From contig JAUJYN010000040.1 of the NCBI GenBank assembly GCA_030737835.1, positions 166,810 through 230,809 on the forward strand: a DNA stretch of 64,000 nucleotides, given 5' to 3'. The translations under genes and the position numbers were made by a program. This document shows, in pieces, positions 18,335 to 30,570 of the stretch (position 1 is the first letter of the stretch; every line of letters starts with the position of its first letter). This DNA comes from Acorus gramineus. Taxonomy: Eukaryota; Streptophyta; Magnoliopsida; Acorales; Acoraceae. The notes under the pieces were generated by a model, which did not search any database, was not told the DNA's origin, and saw only the letters and a program-made list of their open reading frames with translations.

Positions 18335-19403
18335 TGTTGTGCCTGTGTCATTTGGAGCACTCTGATTGAAAATTTGGCTACATAATTTTTTTCCTCGAAG
18401 TTATGTATTTCCAATTTGGTATTTGGATTTGATTTTGTTAAAATCCAAGATGAAGAGGTTTAAATATGATTTTATTATGAGATGTCCAGTTTTGAGTTAG
18501 CTTTCGTACAGAATGGAATTAGATCAACTGAATTCTTGTAGTAAAAATTATGGGTATTTTTCCAAGTATACCCCGGGGAGGGAAATTCTGGCAGCAGCCA
18601 TGTTCTATGTTTAGCTCTAATTTCGGAATAGCTGGAGAGATTATTTGATCTTGGCATAAACATGAAAGTTGTAGATAATCTTCTTAGCTTTCCAACAGAA
18701 TTAGAATTGTGCAATTTGGAGCTATATCGAGGACGTTATGGCTGTTCTAGTGAAGCTTGTACAGAATTTCAAGTCAAAGGATGATTTGGTCATTTCCATC
18801 TCTCTTTAGATATTTATGTGCAACAAAAATATCTTCTTCTCTCTCTCTCTCTCCCTCTCACTTCCACGCCCATTTTCTTGCCTCTCTTCCCCTCTCTCAA
18901 GCCCCCCCAAGGTGTTTGTGAAAATTCCCCAAAGAGAAGGAGATGGTGAAGGAAGAGGAGAGGGTTTGTTCATGTATTGTTGTTGTTTGTCCTCCTCTCT
19001 CAAGCTCCCTTTTCTTGATCCTTCCCCCCTGATTTGCAACCAAGAAGGAGGCTGAGGAGAGGCTGAACGCTGTGGTGCTGGGGGTGGCGGTTGAGGTGGT
19101 CGCGGGTGCGTCGAGGGCCCCCGAACCTCCCCCTTTCATTTCCCCTCCAAAGGTGAGACTTTCCCCTTCTTTTCTTGATTTTTATGGCTTAGGGTTGGTT
19201 GGGAGGGTCATGCATGTTGGGTAGATGTGTTAGGGTGTGTGGGAGGGATTGGGAAGGGTTAAAATGGGGTTAGATTTGGCTGGGCGCGCATCGGGAGTCG
19301 TCTGCGCGCGTGCACGCGCAAGCGGGCGCGTAGACGCGCGCAGGTCCGTGCGCGCCAGCGCGCGGGTGCGCGCGGAGTGGTCGCGCGGGTGCGCGGGGGT
19401 GCT
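18335..19403 (+). mobile_element. LTR B, first 1.07 kb (plus), truncated
   Basis: It starts TGTTGTGCCTGTGTCATTTGG and follows B1 (37193 onward) through the leader exon and its donor into the GC-rich intron. It stops near 19403, where the sequence switches to a B LTR in the opposite orientation. It inserted into PMD exon 4 after GCCTTG. No partner duplication is found because the rest of the insertion is rearranged. Confidence 0.8.
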
Positions 19404-22400
19404 GGGTAGAAACCCAAGGATCACAGGGTCACGCGGCGGCGCGACCAACCTCACCCCCATCCTCACTCCCGAAGGGAGTCATTTTGGGACTTATGGGGAG
19501 AGACCATACCGTCGGTCGAAGAGACCCGGATTTACTGGGCTAGGGACCATGCCGTCAGTCGAAGAGACCCGAATTTACTGGTCCAGGTACCATGCCGTCG
19601 GTCGAAGAGACCCGGATTTACTGGTCCACTCAACACTACTAGATCATCTACATCTAGATGATCGCCCAACGATGTCCTTCAACATCGATCACGAGATCGG
19701 ACCCAACATCTATGGGAACGGTCGAACAACGAATGGGTCACGAGGCGACGGGTCTTTGCCTCATCCACACCCTCACTCCTGAAAGGAGACATTTTGGAAC
19801 TTTGGGAGAGACTTAGACTGCTCTACACCCCTGGTCCACAGGGAGCCTCTCCCCGCTCCGTAGCTCGCCTGGTCTATTCCCACGATTCAGCAATGTCCGA
19901 AACCAAATCAGGAGGTGCCTACTGATGGGAGCCCTCTGTCAGGACGGCCTGTCTAACGCCGGGGATGTCACTACATCGGATCCAAATGAAGGGGGAGAAC
20001 GATCCCATGTTCGCAAAGCGAAATCCCATGGAAAACAACCACTACCGATACTCGCTCATCGAGATATCACACACATGGATAACAGCAAGCAATGCACTCA
20101 TATTAATCTCAAAGTAGTCATAGTCCCTAAACGGGAGTAACTACACAAGCTAGTGGGTCGTTACATCGCCGACCCACCACACCCTCACCCTCACCCTCAA
20201 GCTGGTGACATGGTCTTTTGGGACTGACTAGGCTGTTATTCACCTTTGGTCCACCAATAGCCTCTCCTCCACACCGTAGCTCGCCTGGTCTACTCCCACG
20301 ATTCAGCACAGTTCGAAACCAAATCAGGAGGTACCTACTGATGGGAGCCCTCTGTCAGGACGGCCTGTCTAACGTTGAGGAGTCCCTACACGGATCCAAC
20401 GAAGGGAAGAGAAACAGCCTACCCACACGGATACGATCCAGTTGGATCCGCCGACACCGATCTCAACTCTACAAATGACATGAATTCTTCAGAATTCCAC
20501 CAGGGCACATAACTAAGATGCGGGGAAAGCATATATTATAACAACTGGGTTATAATATTCTCTAAGGCATGCTTGCAACTAAATGCTCACATAATCCCCT
20601 AAGATGCGGGGAGACATATATCATAACCACAAGGTTACAATACTCACTAAGGCATGCTCACATTCTGATTTAATTAGATTAAACTAGATGGGAACATGCA
20701 TAGCTCGGGGCTTGGTATCTAAGCATGTATAGGCCGCTATACATGATATAAGGGTGCATATCCCTAGCATACAAAGTCTAAGGTGGCATGGATACATCAT
20801 AGCAAAGCATGCATAGATCAAGGCTCTTAAGTACAGGACATGGTGTCCAGGCACGTACGGGCCTCTATACACGATGTATGGGTGTATATCCCTAGCATGC
20901 AAGGTCTAAGGTGGCATGGATACATCATAATAATCAGGCATGCACAGGTGGCTACATAATTTAGCTAGGGGCCCCCATCGATGCGCGACGCGCGTCTATG
21001 CGGGTCGAGCGCATTTCTAGAGAGGGGGGGGGGGGATTGGAATCGAACCACTCACCTTACGACCCGGGACCTCGCGCATCCCATCCGACAAGATCTGCAA
21101 GGTAGGGGCATCCAACTGGTGAGAAACAACACAATTTATACATAGAAATCATTAGAAATACCCCATACTCGGACAAACATGCATACGGGCTCGCACGCAT
21201 GCGAGCACGCACGCGAGTCCGAGTGCTCCGACACCTACCCGAACCCTTGTGCAGCCACACGCATGGCCCCCCGCACGCGCACGCACGAATGCGCACGCAC
21301 GCACGCACCCCAGCACCATCGGCACACTGTCGCGCGCTTGCCCGCGCGCCCAGACGCCCTGCCGCGCGCACGCACACGCTCACGCGCGCCCGTGCGCACA
21401 GCACGCCTAGCCCGCGCCCTCGCGCAGCACCCCGCGCACGCGCGCGCACTGGCCCCCAGCCCCGCGCCCAGGCACATGCCCAAGCGCCCTGCCCGCGCGC
21501 GCGCACGCTCGCACTCCCGTGCCCACCCCCTCTCGCACCCCCGCTCGCAGCTGCACCAGCGCGCAGCGCCCGCGCGCGTCTGCGCACCCGACTGGGCCTG
21601 CCAGGGCCCGCCTGCGCCCGCGCCGCGCGCGCGCAGACTGCGCCCAGCGCGCGCCCAGCCCATCCCAACCTCTTTTTAACCCTTCCCAACCCCTCACACA
21701 CACCCTAACACATCTACCCAACATGCATGACCTTCCCACAACCCCTTAAGCCAAGAAAATCAAGAAAAGAAGGGGAGGAGCTCACCTTGGAGGGGGAACA
21801 AAAGGGGGAGGTTCGGGGGCCCTCGACGCACCCGCGACCACCTCAACCGCCACCACCACTACCACCACCCCTCGATCTCTCCTCAGCCTCCATGGCTGCA
21901 AACAGTGGGGGGGGTAAAGATCATGAGGGAGCTTGAAAGAGAGGAGAAGACAACAACACAACAACACCTACACCAAGATTCACCACCACTTCTTCCTCCA
22001 CCTTCTCCTTCTCATTGGGATAAAAACACAAACACATGGTGGGGGCTTGAATGAGAGGAAGAGAGACCAGATGTGCTGGTCGACGTGGGGGTGAGAGGGG
22101 AAGAGAGAGGGAGGAGATATTTATCAAAAATATCTTAAGAGGGAATTACTAAGTCGCCCTTCGACTAGAAATTCTGCACAAGCTTTACTGGAACAGCCAT
22201 AACTTCCCCGATACAGCTCTGAATTGCTCAATTTTAAGACCGATGGAAAGCTAAGAAGATTATCTACAACTTTCATGTTTATGCCATGATCAAATAATCT
22301 CTTCAGCTATTCCGAAATTAGAGCTAAACATCAAGCAGGGCTGCTGCCAGAATTTCCATCCCTGGGGTATACTTGGAAAAATACCCATAACTTTTACTAC

Positions 22401-22604
22401 AAGAATCCAGTTGATTTAATTCCACTTCTGTGCGAAAGCTAACTCAAAACTGGACATCTCATAGTAAACTCATATTTAAACCTCTTCATCTTGGATTTTA
22501 ACAAAATCAAATCCAAATACCAAATCAGGAATACATAACTTCGAGGAAAAAAATTTATGTAGCCAATTTTTAAACAGAGGGCTCCAAGTGACACAGGCAC
22601 AACA
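19404..22604 (-). mobile_element. LTR B, 3' LTR of minus element, tail missing
   Basis: From GGGTAGAAACCCAAGG on, it matches 25822-29034 almost exactly and ends CACAGGCACAACA. On the minus strand this is the LTR start (TGTTGTGCC), preceded by the polypurine tract at 22605. The distal part of the LTR, ending GGGGCGTGACA, is lost at the inversion junction. Mini-exon at 21056-21094, leader donor at 21785. Confidence 0.85.
19500..19628 (-). repeat. 43-bp VNTR of LTR B, three units
   Basis: Units contain GAGACC(C)ATGCCGTC and CGAAGAGACCCGGATTTACT. The homologous sites hold three units at 25916-26044, four at 30399-30570 and three at about 40256-40384. Confidence 0.8.
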
Positions 22605-22619
22605 TTCTTCCCCCCTTAG
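22605..22619 (-). other. Polypurine tract of family B element
   Basis: On the minus strand CTAAGGGGGGAAGAA abuts the LTR start. A copy (one base different) lies at 29035-29049 beside the second LTR. This fixes the sense strand of family B and, by shared ends, of family A. Confidence 0.75.
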
Positions 22620-25317
22620 GAAATTTAGTCCTCGAAATTTAAGGAAACCCAAAAGGGAAGACCGAAAGTATCATGCATAGACCTTTTGCTCCCAAGTGGT
22701 CTTTGCACCGGACTGGCGCTACCGACACACTGCAATCAAAGGAACGGTCTTAGCGTGGAGCCTCTTCTCATGCTTGTCCTTGGCCTCGATCCACTGCTCC
22801 ACGAACGACAAATCCACCTCGAGGATGAGGCGGTCGAACAGAATGACATGAGCAGGATCGTGGACATAACGCCTTGGCCATTGGACAAGGACGACGTCGT
22901 GGGCATGAACCAGCTGTGGGGGAAAGGCTACATGATAAGCCACCTCCCCAATCCACTCAATGACGAGAAATGGTCCCATTAAAGAGCAAACTCAGCTTAC
23001 CCCGAACGTCGAAACAGAGGGTGCCCCCTTAACCCGGACACCTTCTTGAAAATATGGTCGCCAAACCCAAAGGTATGCCCCTGGCGACAATGACCTGGGT
23101 AGCCCCTCTGTCGGTTCTAGGCGGTGCAGATGTACACACGAACCAACCTGGCCACCGCAAGGTCAAACAACTAACTTATGGCCCCTCCAACTGGCGCTCC
23201 TCAACCATCCCAACACAAGGGAGGTATAAAACTGCGCCTGTAGAGTGCCTTTCACAGATCCATCTGGGTGCTCGAATGGCAGTCGTCTTGTAGGCATACC
23301 CCAACAAATGGGTGGTGCCTCACCCAACTGCCCTCATCATCGAGCACGCAGGCACTTAGCATGTCCTCCAAGGTCTGAATCGTCCTCTTTGTCTGGCTGT
23401 CCATCGGCGATGAAACACTATACTTAAATGGAGGCTCGCGCCAAAGGCTGCGCCACAACCTCAAAGTAACCCTCGCGTCTCAACCGAAAATAGCGCCGAC
23501 TGGAGTGCCATGAAGACGAACAATCGCGAAGGTGAAAACCCACGTCAAGGCGTCCAGAGACTCAATCAGTTGGATAGGGAGGGAAGCGCGGACTTAGTCA
23601 GTCGGTCAATGATCACCTAGACGGCGTCGTGACCCGAACGTGACATTAGCGAGTCCGCAACAATCCCTGATAACCCACTCCCACGTCCACTAAGGAATCT
23701 CGATGGACTGACGCTTTCCACTCAATGATGATTCTCGAACTTTGCCTGAGGGCATGCCAACCTGGGGAAACAAGGTCACCCAATCACCTTTTCCATCACA
23801 CCACAGCAATCTCAATGAAGACTACCCCAAAGTAGTCCACGGAACCCAATAAAACTTTTGAGATCCTCGAAGGCATCCGGCGCATTCGTCAACCCTGACG
23901 GCAGTACTTAAAACTCGTAGTGCCCGAAACGGTCACGAAAGGCCATCTACGGGATGTCCAACTCTCGGATCTCAACTTGTGGTACCCTTGTGCGAAGATC
24001 GATCTAACAGCAGACACTCGCTCCCAGAGCTGGTCAAATAGATCATCGATTCACAGCAAAGGTAATTGATCTTCAACCTCCACGGGGAGATCAAAACAAC
24101 ACCACGAACAATTAAGTCCAGATTCTGCTCCTCGAGCATGGCTGGCGCTCACGATGACACTTACACACTAGGTAAGCCGCTCAACCGCACTTAATCCACA
24201 AGACACGCAATAAGGGGGTCGTCGAACCTCGACAATGCCTATGCGACGTCATCTAACTGATAGGGCGGTTGAGTCCCATCACGAACGCTAGCATCGCGTC
24301 TCCTTATTCGTGACGACCAATGTGGGACAAAAACGCGACAGTATCCACAACTGTGCTTCACATGTCGCCAGAGATAGGTCGCTCATCTACAACCATTGGA
24401 ACTCCAGCATCCTGCACTCCATGGGCAGATTCATCACGGGGAGTCCACGCTCTCGACATTATTTAGCAGCACTCTCCCGGTGTGGCCTCTACCTGGTAGC
24501 CTCCCAAGCCTACTATCTCTGCCATATGGGCGCACCAACAAGCATAGCATCTGGGAGCACCTCACAGGGCTCTGGCCTCAACCGGGCAGCTACAAAACAC
24601 AATGATATATCGAAGCGACTCCAGATGCCACTATGGAACCCTGTCCACTAGCGATCGCCCACTGAGCTGCAATAGGACGCACCCAATCCCGATCGTACGC
24701 ATCACCACTCGCTACAGCACCTTCCAAGTGAGAGGGAAAAATCCACCATCAATTTGATGCTTCTAAGGTATTCCTTGACTGGGAAAAGAAACCTTGGCAG
24801 GGCACCATGAGGTCCCGATATAGGATATCCCGACAACCAAACAAGGAACACGGAGTACCCTAGCCCGGGTCTCAACGCTGACCCTGCAAGGCCCCTTATC
24901 CAGAGTAGGAAGTCTAGAAGAAGACATCATCCCTTAATGAGCAATACGCCACATCCTCAACACTTTACACTGGCGCCGCACGCGAACTCAATGGTTACCA
25001 GCGATACCGATACACGGGGAAGAAGCTCCATTATCGAGACGCAATCCATACCTTAGAATTGCAACCAATTCATCACCATCACACTACTGGGCATAAATCT
25101 CCTACCCAAACCTTAATCCTGCACAAGAGATCTAACAATTGACCCTAACCAGTCGACCCAGTCGACAACTTAAGGGTGGGTCCAGGGGGTCACGTCCACG
25201 TCAACGGATGCGAGGAGGCATGTCAGCAACTTAGGATAACTTCTAAAACAAGAGTACTCGGATGACAATCCTACAACTCATCCTCTATATGACTAGACTT
25301 AGGCTCTGACAGGACCA
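22620..25317 (-). pseudogene. Decayed Ty3/gypsy chromovirus-like pol
   Basis: In minus-strand order: reverse transcriptase remnants at about 24005-23870 (IDLRTRVPQVEIRELDIP, then FGLTN-AP-like), the end of the integrase core at 23464-23252 (QTKRTIQTLEDMLSACVL, GSWVRHHP), and the integrase C-terminal region at 22979-22719 (GPFLVIEWIGEVAY, RRYVHDPAHVI). A chromodomain-like KTTWE and the usual KFRG end follow near the polypurine tract. The spacing is far too short for RT, RNase H and integrase, and the YxDD motif and most of RNase H are absent. Gag is not recognisable. The stretch 24430-24900 instead resembles scrambled LTR pieces, such as the CCTAGCCCGGGTCTCAACG segment shared with the A LTRs. 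The element cannot have moved on its own. Confidence 0.7.
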
Positions 25318-25330
25318 GGCTCTGATACCA
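25318..25330 (-). other. Primer binding site (initiator Met tRNA)
   Basis: The minus strand reads TGGTATCAGAGCC, complementary to the 3' end of plant initiator methionine tRNA. It starts 8 nt inside the LTR edge at 25339, the normal place for a primer site. Confidence 0.85.
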
Positions 25331-25338
25331 TCTTTATT

Positions 25339-28300
25339 GTCACGCCCCAGGCGTCCCCGAGACGTGGCAAAATAAAATATAATATCAGTTATCAATACCT
25401 GAGGTCAATAAGGACACCAACAACAATACACAAGGTTGCAAAGCAAGATAATGATAACTGACTGAAAAGCGGAAGCATAATATATAACAATGTCTGTAAA
25501 TCAAAAACATTATTACAGACCCGAATACACAATCAATGTCCTGTGGAAGCCAAGTCTAGACCAAAGAAAAATACACATGTATGCACGATTTACAAAGCAT
25601 AAAATTCTCTAGGAATGCTAACAGCCTCGCACACGCCACCCGCCGGCAGAACGCTCCACGCCCATAAGACCACGCCACAGGAAGCTCCTGCTCCACGCCC
25701 AACACTGCCCCTGAAAAGAAACAGTATGCGAGGGGTGAGCTACAAGCTCAGTGAGTGGCTGGAAACCAATCACCATCTACAGATCAATACATAATCAGTT
25801 CCCTTTTCCAAGGAAAAACATGGGTAGAAACCCAAGGATCACTGGGTCACGCGGCGGCGCGACCAACCTCACCCCACCCTCACTCCCGAAGGGAGCCTTT
25901 TGGGACTTATGGGGAGAGACCATACCGTCGATCGAAGAGACCCGGATTTACTGGCCTAGAGACCATGCCGTCGGTCGAAGAGACCCGGATTTACTAGTCC
26001 AGGGACCATGCCGTCGGTCGAAGAGACCCGGATTTACTGGTCCACTCAACACTACTAGATCATCTACATCTAGATGATCGCCCAACGATGTCCTTCAACA
26101 TCCATCACGAGACCGGACCCAACATCTATGGGAACGGTCGAACAACGAATGGGTCACGAGGCGACGCGTCTTTGCCTCATCCACACCCTCACTCCTGAAA
26201 GGAGACATTTTGGGACTTTGGGAGAGACTTAGACTGCTCTACACCCCTGGTCCACCGGTAGCCTCTCCCCGCTCCGTAGCTTACCTGGTCTACTCCCACG
26301 ATTCAGCACAGTCCGAAACCAAATCAGGAGGTGCCTACTGATGGGAGCCCTCTGTCAGGACGGCCTGTCTAACGCCGGGGTGTCACTACATCGGATCCAA
26401 ATGAAGGGGGAGAACGATCCCATGTTCGCAAAGCGAAACCCCATGGAAAACAACCACTACCGATACTCGCTCATCACAATATCACACACATGCATAACAG
26501 CAACCAATACACTCATATTAATCTCAAAGTAGTCATAGTCCTAAAACGGGAGTAACTACACAAGCTAGTGGGTCGCTACATCGCCGACCCACCCCACCCT
26601 CACCCTCACCCTCAAACTGGTGACATGGTCTTTTGGGACTGACTAGGCTGTTAATCACCCTTGGTCCACCGATAGCCTCTCCTCCACACCGTAGCTCGCC
26701 TGGTCTACTCCCACGATTCAGCACAGTTCGAAACCAAATCAGGAGGTACCTACTGATGGGAGCCCTCTGTCAGGACGGCCTGTCTAACGTTGAGGAGTCC
26801 CTACCCGGATCCAACGAAGGGAAGAGAAACAGCCTACCCACACGGATATGATCCTCTTGGATCCGCCGACACCGATCTCAACTCTACTAATGACATGAAT
26901 TCTTCAGAATTCCTCCAGGGCGCATAACTAAGATGCGGGGAAAGCATATATTATAACAAATGGGTTATAATATTCTCTAAGGCATGCTTGCAACTAAATG
27001 CTCACATAATCCCCTAAGATGCGGGGAGACATATATCATAACCACAAGGTTACAATACTCACTAAGGCATGCTCACATTCTGATTTAATTAGATTAAACT
27101 AGATGGGAACATGCATAGCTCGGGGCTTGGTATCTAAGCATGCATAGGCCGCTATACATGATATAAGGGTGCATATCCCTAGCATACAAAGTCTAAGGTG
27201 GCATGAATACATCATAGCAAAACATGCATAGATCAAGGCTCTTAAGTACAGGACATGGTGTCCAGGCACGTACGGGCCTCTATACACGATGTATGGGTGT
27301 ATATCCCTAGCATGCAAGGTCTAAGGTGGCATGGATACATCATAATAATCAGGCATGCACAGGTGGCTACATAATTTAGCTAGGGGCCCCCATCGATGCG
27401 CGACGCGCGTCTATGCGGGTCGAGCGCATTTCTAGAGAGGGGGGGGGATTGGAATCGAATCACTCACCTTACGACCCGGGACCTCGCATCCCATCCGACG
27501 AGATCTGCAAGGTAGGGGCATCCAACTGGTGAGAAACAACACAATTTATACATAGAAATCATTAGAAATACCCCATACTCGGACAAACATGCATACGGGC
27601 TCGCACGCATGCGAGCACGCACGCGAGTCCGAGTGCTCCGACACCAACCCGAACCCTTGGGCAGCCATACGCATGGCCCCCCGCACGCGCACGCACAAAT
27701 ACGCACGCACGCACGCACCCCAGCACCATCGGCGCACTGTCGCGCGCCAGCCCGCGCTCCCAGACGCGCTGCCGCACGCACGCACACGCTCACGCGCGCC
27801 CGCGCGCACTGCACGCCCAGCCCGCGCCCTCGCGCAGCACCCCGCGCACGCCCCAGCACGCGCACGCACGTGCGCGCACTGGCCCCCAGCCCCGCGCCCA
27901 GGCACATGCCCAGGCGCCCTGCACGCTCGCGCGCACGCCCACGCGCGCACTCCCGTGCCCACCCCCTCTTGCACCCCCGCTTGTGCTTGCACCCGCGCGC
28001 ACGCGCCCGCACGCGTCTGCGCGCCCGATTGTGCCTGCCAGCGCCCGCCTGCGCGCGCACGCGCGCAAACTGCGCCCAGCGCGCGCCCAGCCCATCCCAA
28101 CCTCTTTTTAACCCTTCCCAACCCCTCACACACACCCTAACACATCTACCCAACATGCATGACCTTCCCACAACCCCTTAAGCCAAGAAAATCAAGAAAA
28201 GAAGGGGAGGAGCTCACCTTGGAGGGGGAACAAAAGGGGGAGGTTCGGGGGCCCTCAACGCACCCGCGACCACCTCAACCGCCACCACCACAACCACCAC

Positions 28301-29034
28301 CCCTCGGCCTCTCCTCAGCCTCCATGGCTGCAAACAGTGGGGGGGGGGAGATCATGAGGGGATCTTGAAAGAGAGGAGAAGACAACAACACAACAACACC
28401 TACACCAAGATTCACCACCACTTCCTCCTCCACCTTCTCCTTCTCATTGGGACAAAAACACAAACACAAGGGGGGGCTTGTGTGGGAGGGAGAGGGACCA
28501 GAAATGCTGGTCGACGTGGGGGTGAGAGGGGAAGAGAGAGGGAGGAGATATTTATCAAAAATATCTTAAGGGGGAATTACTAAGTCGCCCTTCGACTAGA
28601 AATTCTGCGCAAGCTTCACTGGAACAGCCATAACTTCCTCGATACAGCTTCGAATTGCACAATTCCAAGACCGTTGGAAAGCTAAGATGATTATCTACAA
28701 CTTTCAGGTTTATGCCATGATCAAATAATATCTCCAGCTATTCCGAAATTAGAGCTAAACATCGAGCAGGGCTGCTGCCAGAATTTCCATCCCCGGGGTA
28801 TACTTGGAAAAATACCCATAACTTTTACTACAAGAATCCAGTTGATCTAATTCCACTTTTGCGCGAAAGCTAACTCAAAACTGGACATCTCATAGTAAAC
28901 ACATATTTAAACCTCGTCATCTTGGATTTTAACAAAATCAAATCCAAACACCAAATCAGGAATACATAACTTAGAAAAAAAATTATGTAGCCTAATTTTT
29001 CAAACAGAGCGCTCCAAATGACACAGGCACAACA
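25339..29034 (-). mobile_element. LTR B, complete (3696 bp), minus
   Basis: On the plus strand it begins TGTCACGCCCCAGGCGTCC and ends CACAGGCACAACA. It is nearly identical to 19404-22604. A primer site adjoins its left end, so it served as a 5' LTR. A polypurine tract and pol stub adjoin its right end, so it also served as a 3' LTR. Mini-exon 27468-27504 (37 nt, two fewer than the other B copies), leader donor at 28217, GC-rich intron 27505-28217. Confidence 0.9.
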
Positions 29035-29105
29035 TTCTTCCTCCCTTAGGAAATTTAGTCCTCGAAATTTAAGGAAACCCAAAAGGGAAGACCGGAAGTA
29101 TCATG
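29035..29105 (-). pseudogene. Stub of a second family B pol 3' end
   Basis: It matches 22605-22675 nearly base for base (polypurine tract, then the end of pol reading FLKFRG), then breaks off after AGTATCATG. It shows that the LTR to its left once lay between two internal regions. Confidence 0.75.
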
Positions 29106-29811
29106 TGAGTGTGTGCTATTGTAAACACAGAAAAAGGTCTATCTTTGGTTGAGATCTTGCCTTTCCAAGTAGACATTGTTTAATTCCAACTCCATAGCAA
29201 GAAATAAAAGGGTAGGGGGGATAAGAGTAATATATCTTCTTTTGGGGCAACATTTTAGAATTGTCCCAGTCTGGCATATGTCCTTACTTCCTAGGTCCCT
29301 CTGGCTTTCTTCTTTTTACCACTTCTTTATTTGGGTGGAGAGTACAACCCGCTAGGCATGTACCCGTATTTCGAGTGGAGAGTACAATCCGTTTGCTTGG
29401 ATGTGTACTAGTATAGCCTTTTGTTCAGCATATACTGTGCGTAAAGGCGTTCATGCCTGCTAAAGTAGAGAGTTTAACCCGTTGTCTGGGTGTTGTTTTG
29501 ATCTTTGGCCTCTCATTGCCTTTTTGTTTTGATTTTGTTTTGAGGGGGGGGGGACTTTTCTGTATTTTACCCCTATTATTTTCTGCTTCCCCTCTAGAAG
29601 TGCTTATAAAGTACTAGAGCCAGTTTTGGGACATATTCCAGGTCCGGCCAATTCCTCATTTTGTCTTTAGGTTGATATGAGTGGGGGCGAAAAATAAGGG
29701 GAGATGCTTTGGGTTTATAAAATTGTCCTAGTCTACAGGGTAGGTAATTTCTCCTTTTATCAGATAAACAAGTTCCTAAGTTATACTTGTGTGATGGAGG
29801 TGGCATGAGTA
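29106..29811 (-). mobile_element. 3' non-coding remnant of Tat/Ogre-like element
   Basis: The sequence continues across the B solo LTR into 41573 onward, as shown by the GTGGA target duplication, so it belongs to the minus-strand Tat/Ogre-like element downstream of integrase. It has loosely repeated segments (GTGGAGAGTACAACCCG, GTGGAGAGTACAATCCG) near 29335-29475 and a G run near 29545. No coding frame or LTR is visible. Confidence 0.5.
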
Positions 29812-30398
29812 GTGGATGTCACGCCCCAGGCATCCCCGAGACGTGGCAAAATTAATATAATATCAGCTATCAATACCTGAGGTCAATAAAGACACCAACA
29901 ACAATACACAAGGCGGCAAAGCAAGATAATGATAACTAACTGAAAAGCGGAAGCATAATATATAACAATGTCTGTAAATCAAAAACATTATTACAGACCC
30001 GAATACACAATCAATGTCCTGTGAAAGCCAAGTCTAGACCAAAGAAAATACAACCTGTGCCACATGCACGATTTACAAAGCATAAAATGACTCTAGGAAT
30101 GCTGACAGCCTCGCACACGCCACCCGCCGACAGAACGCTCCACGCCCATAAGACCACACCACAGGAAGCTCCAGCTCCACGCCCAACACTGCCCCTGAAA
30201 AGAAACAGTATGCAAGAGGTGAGCCACAAGCTCAGTGAGTGGCTGGAAACCAATCACCATTCTACAGTTCAATACATAATCAATTTCCTTTCAAGGAAAA
30301 CATGGGTGGAAACCCATGGATAACTGGGTCACGCGGCGGCGCGACCAACCTCACCCCCACCCTCACTCCCGGAGGGAGTCTTTTGGGACTTATGGGGA

Positions 30399-30570
30399 GA
30401 GACCATACCGTCGGTCGAAGAGACCCGGATTTACTGGTCTAGAGACCATGCCGTCGGTCGAAGAGACCCGAATTTACTGGTCTAGAGACCATGCCGTCGG
30501 TCGAAGAGACCCGGATTTACTGGTCTAGAGACCATACCGTCGGTCGAAGAGACCCGAATTTACTGGTCTA
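30399..30570 (-). repeat. 43-bp VNTR of LTR B2, four units
   Basis: Four near-identical 43-bp units each contain CCGTCGGTCGAAGAGACCC and TTTACTGGTCTA. The other B LTRs here have three. Confidence 0.85.

Noticed and set aside
22605..25338. An intact autonomous chromovirus between the two B LTRs
   Set aside because: The internal region is only 2.7 kb, with RT and integrase fragments, no gag and LTR-like debris, so it is a deletion product.
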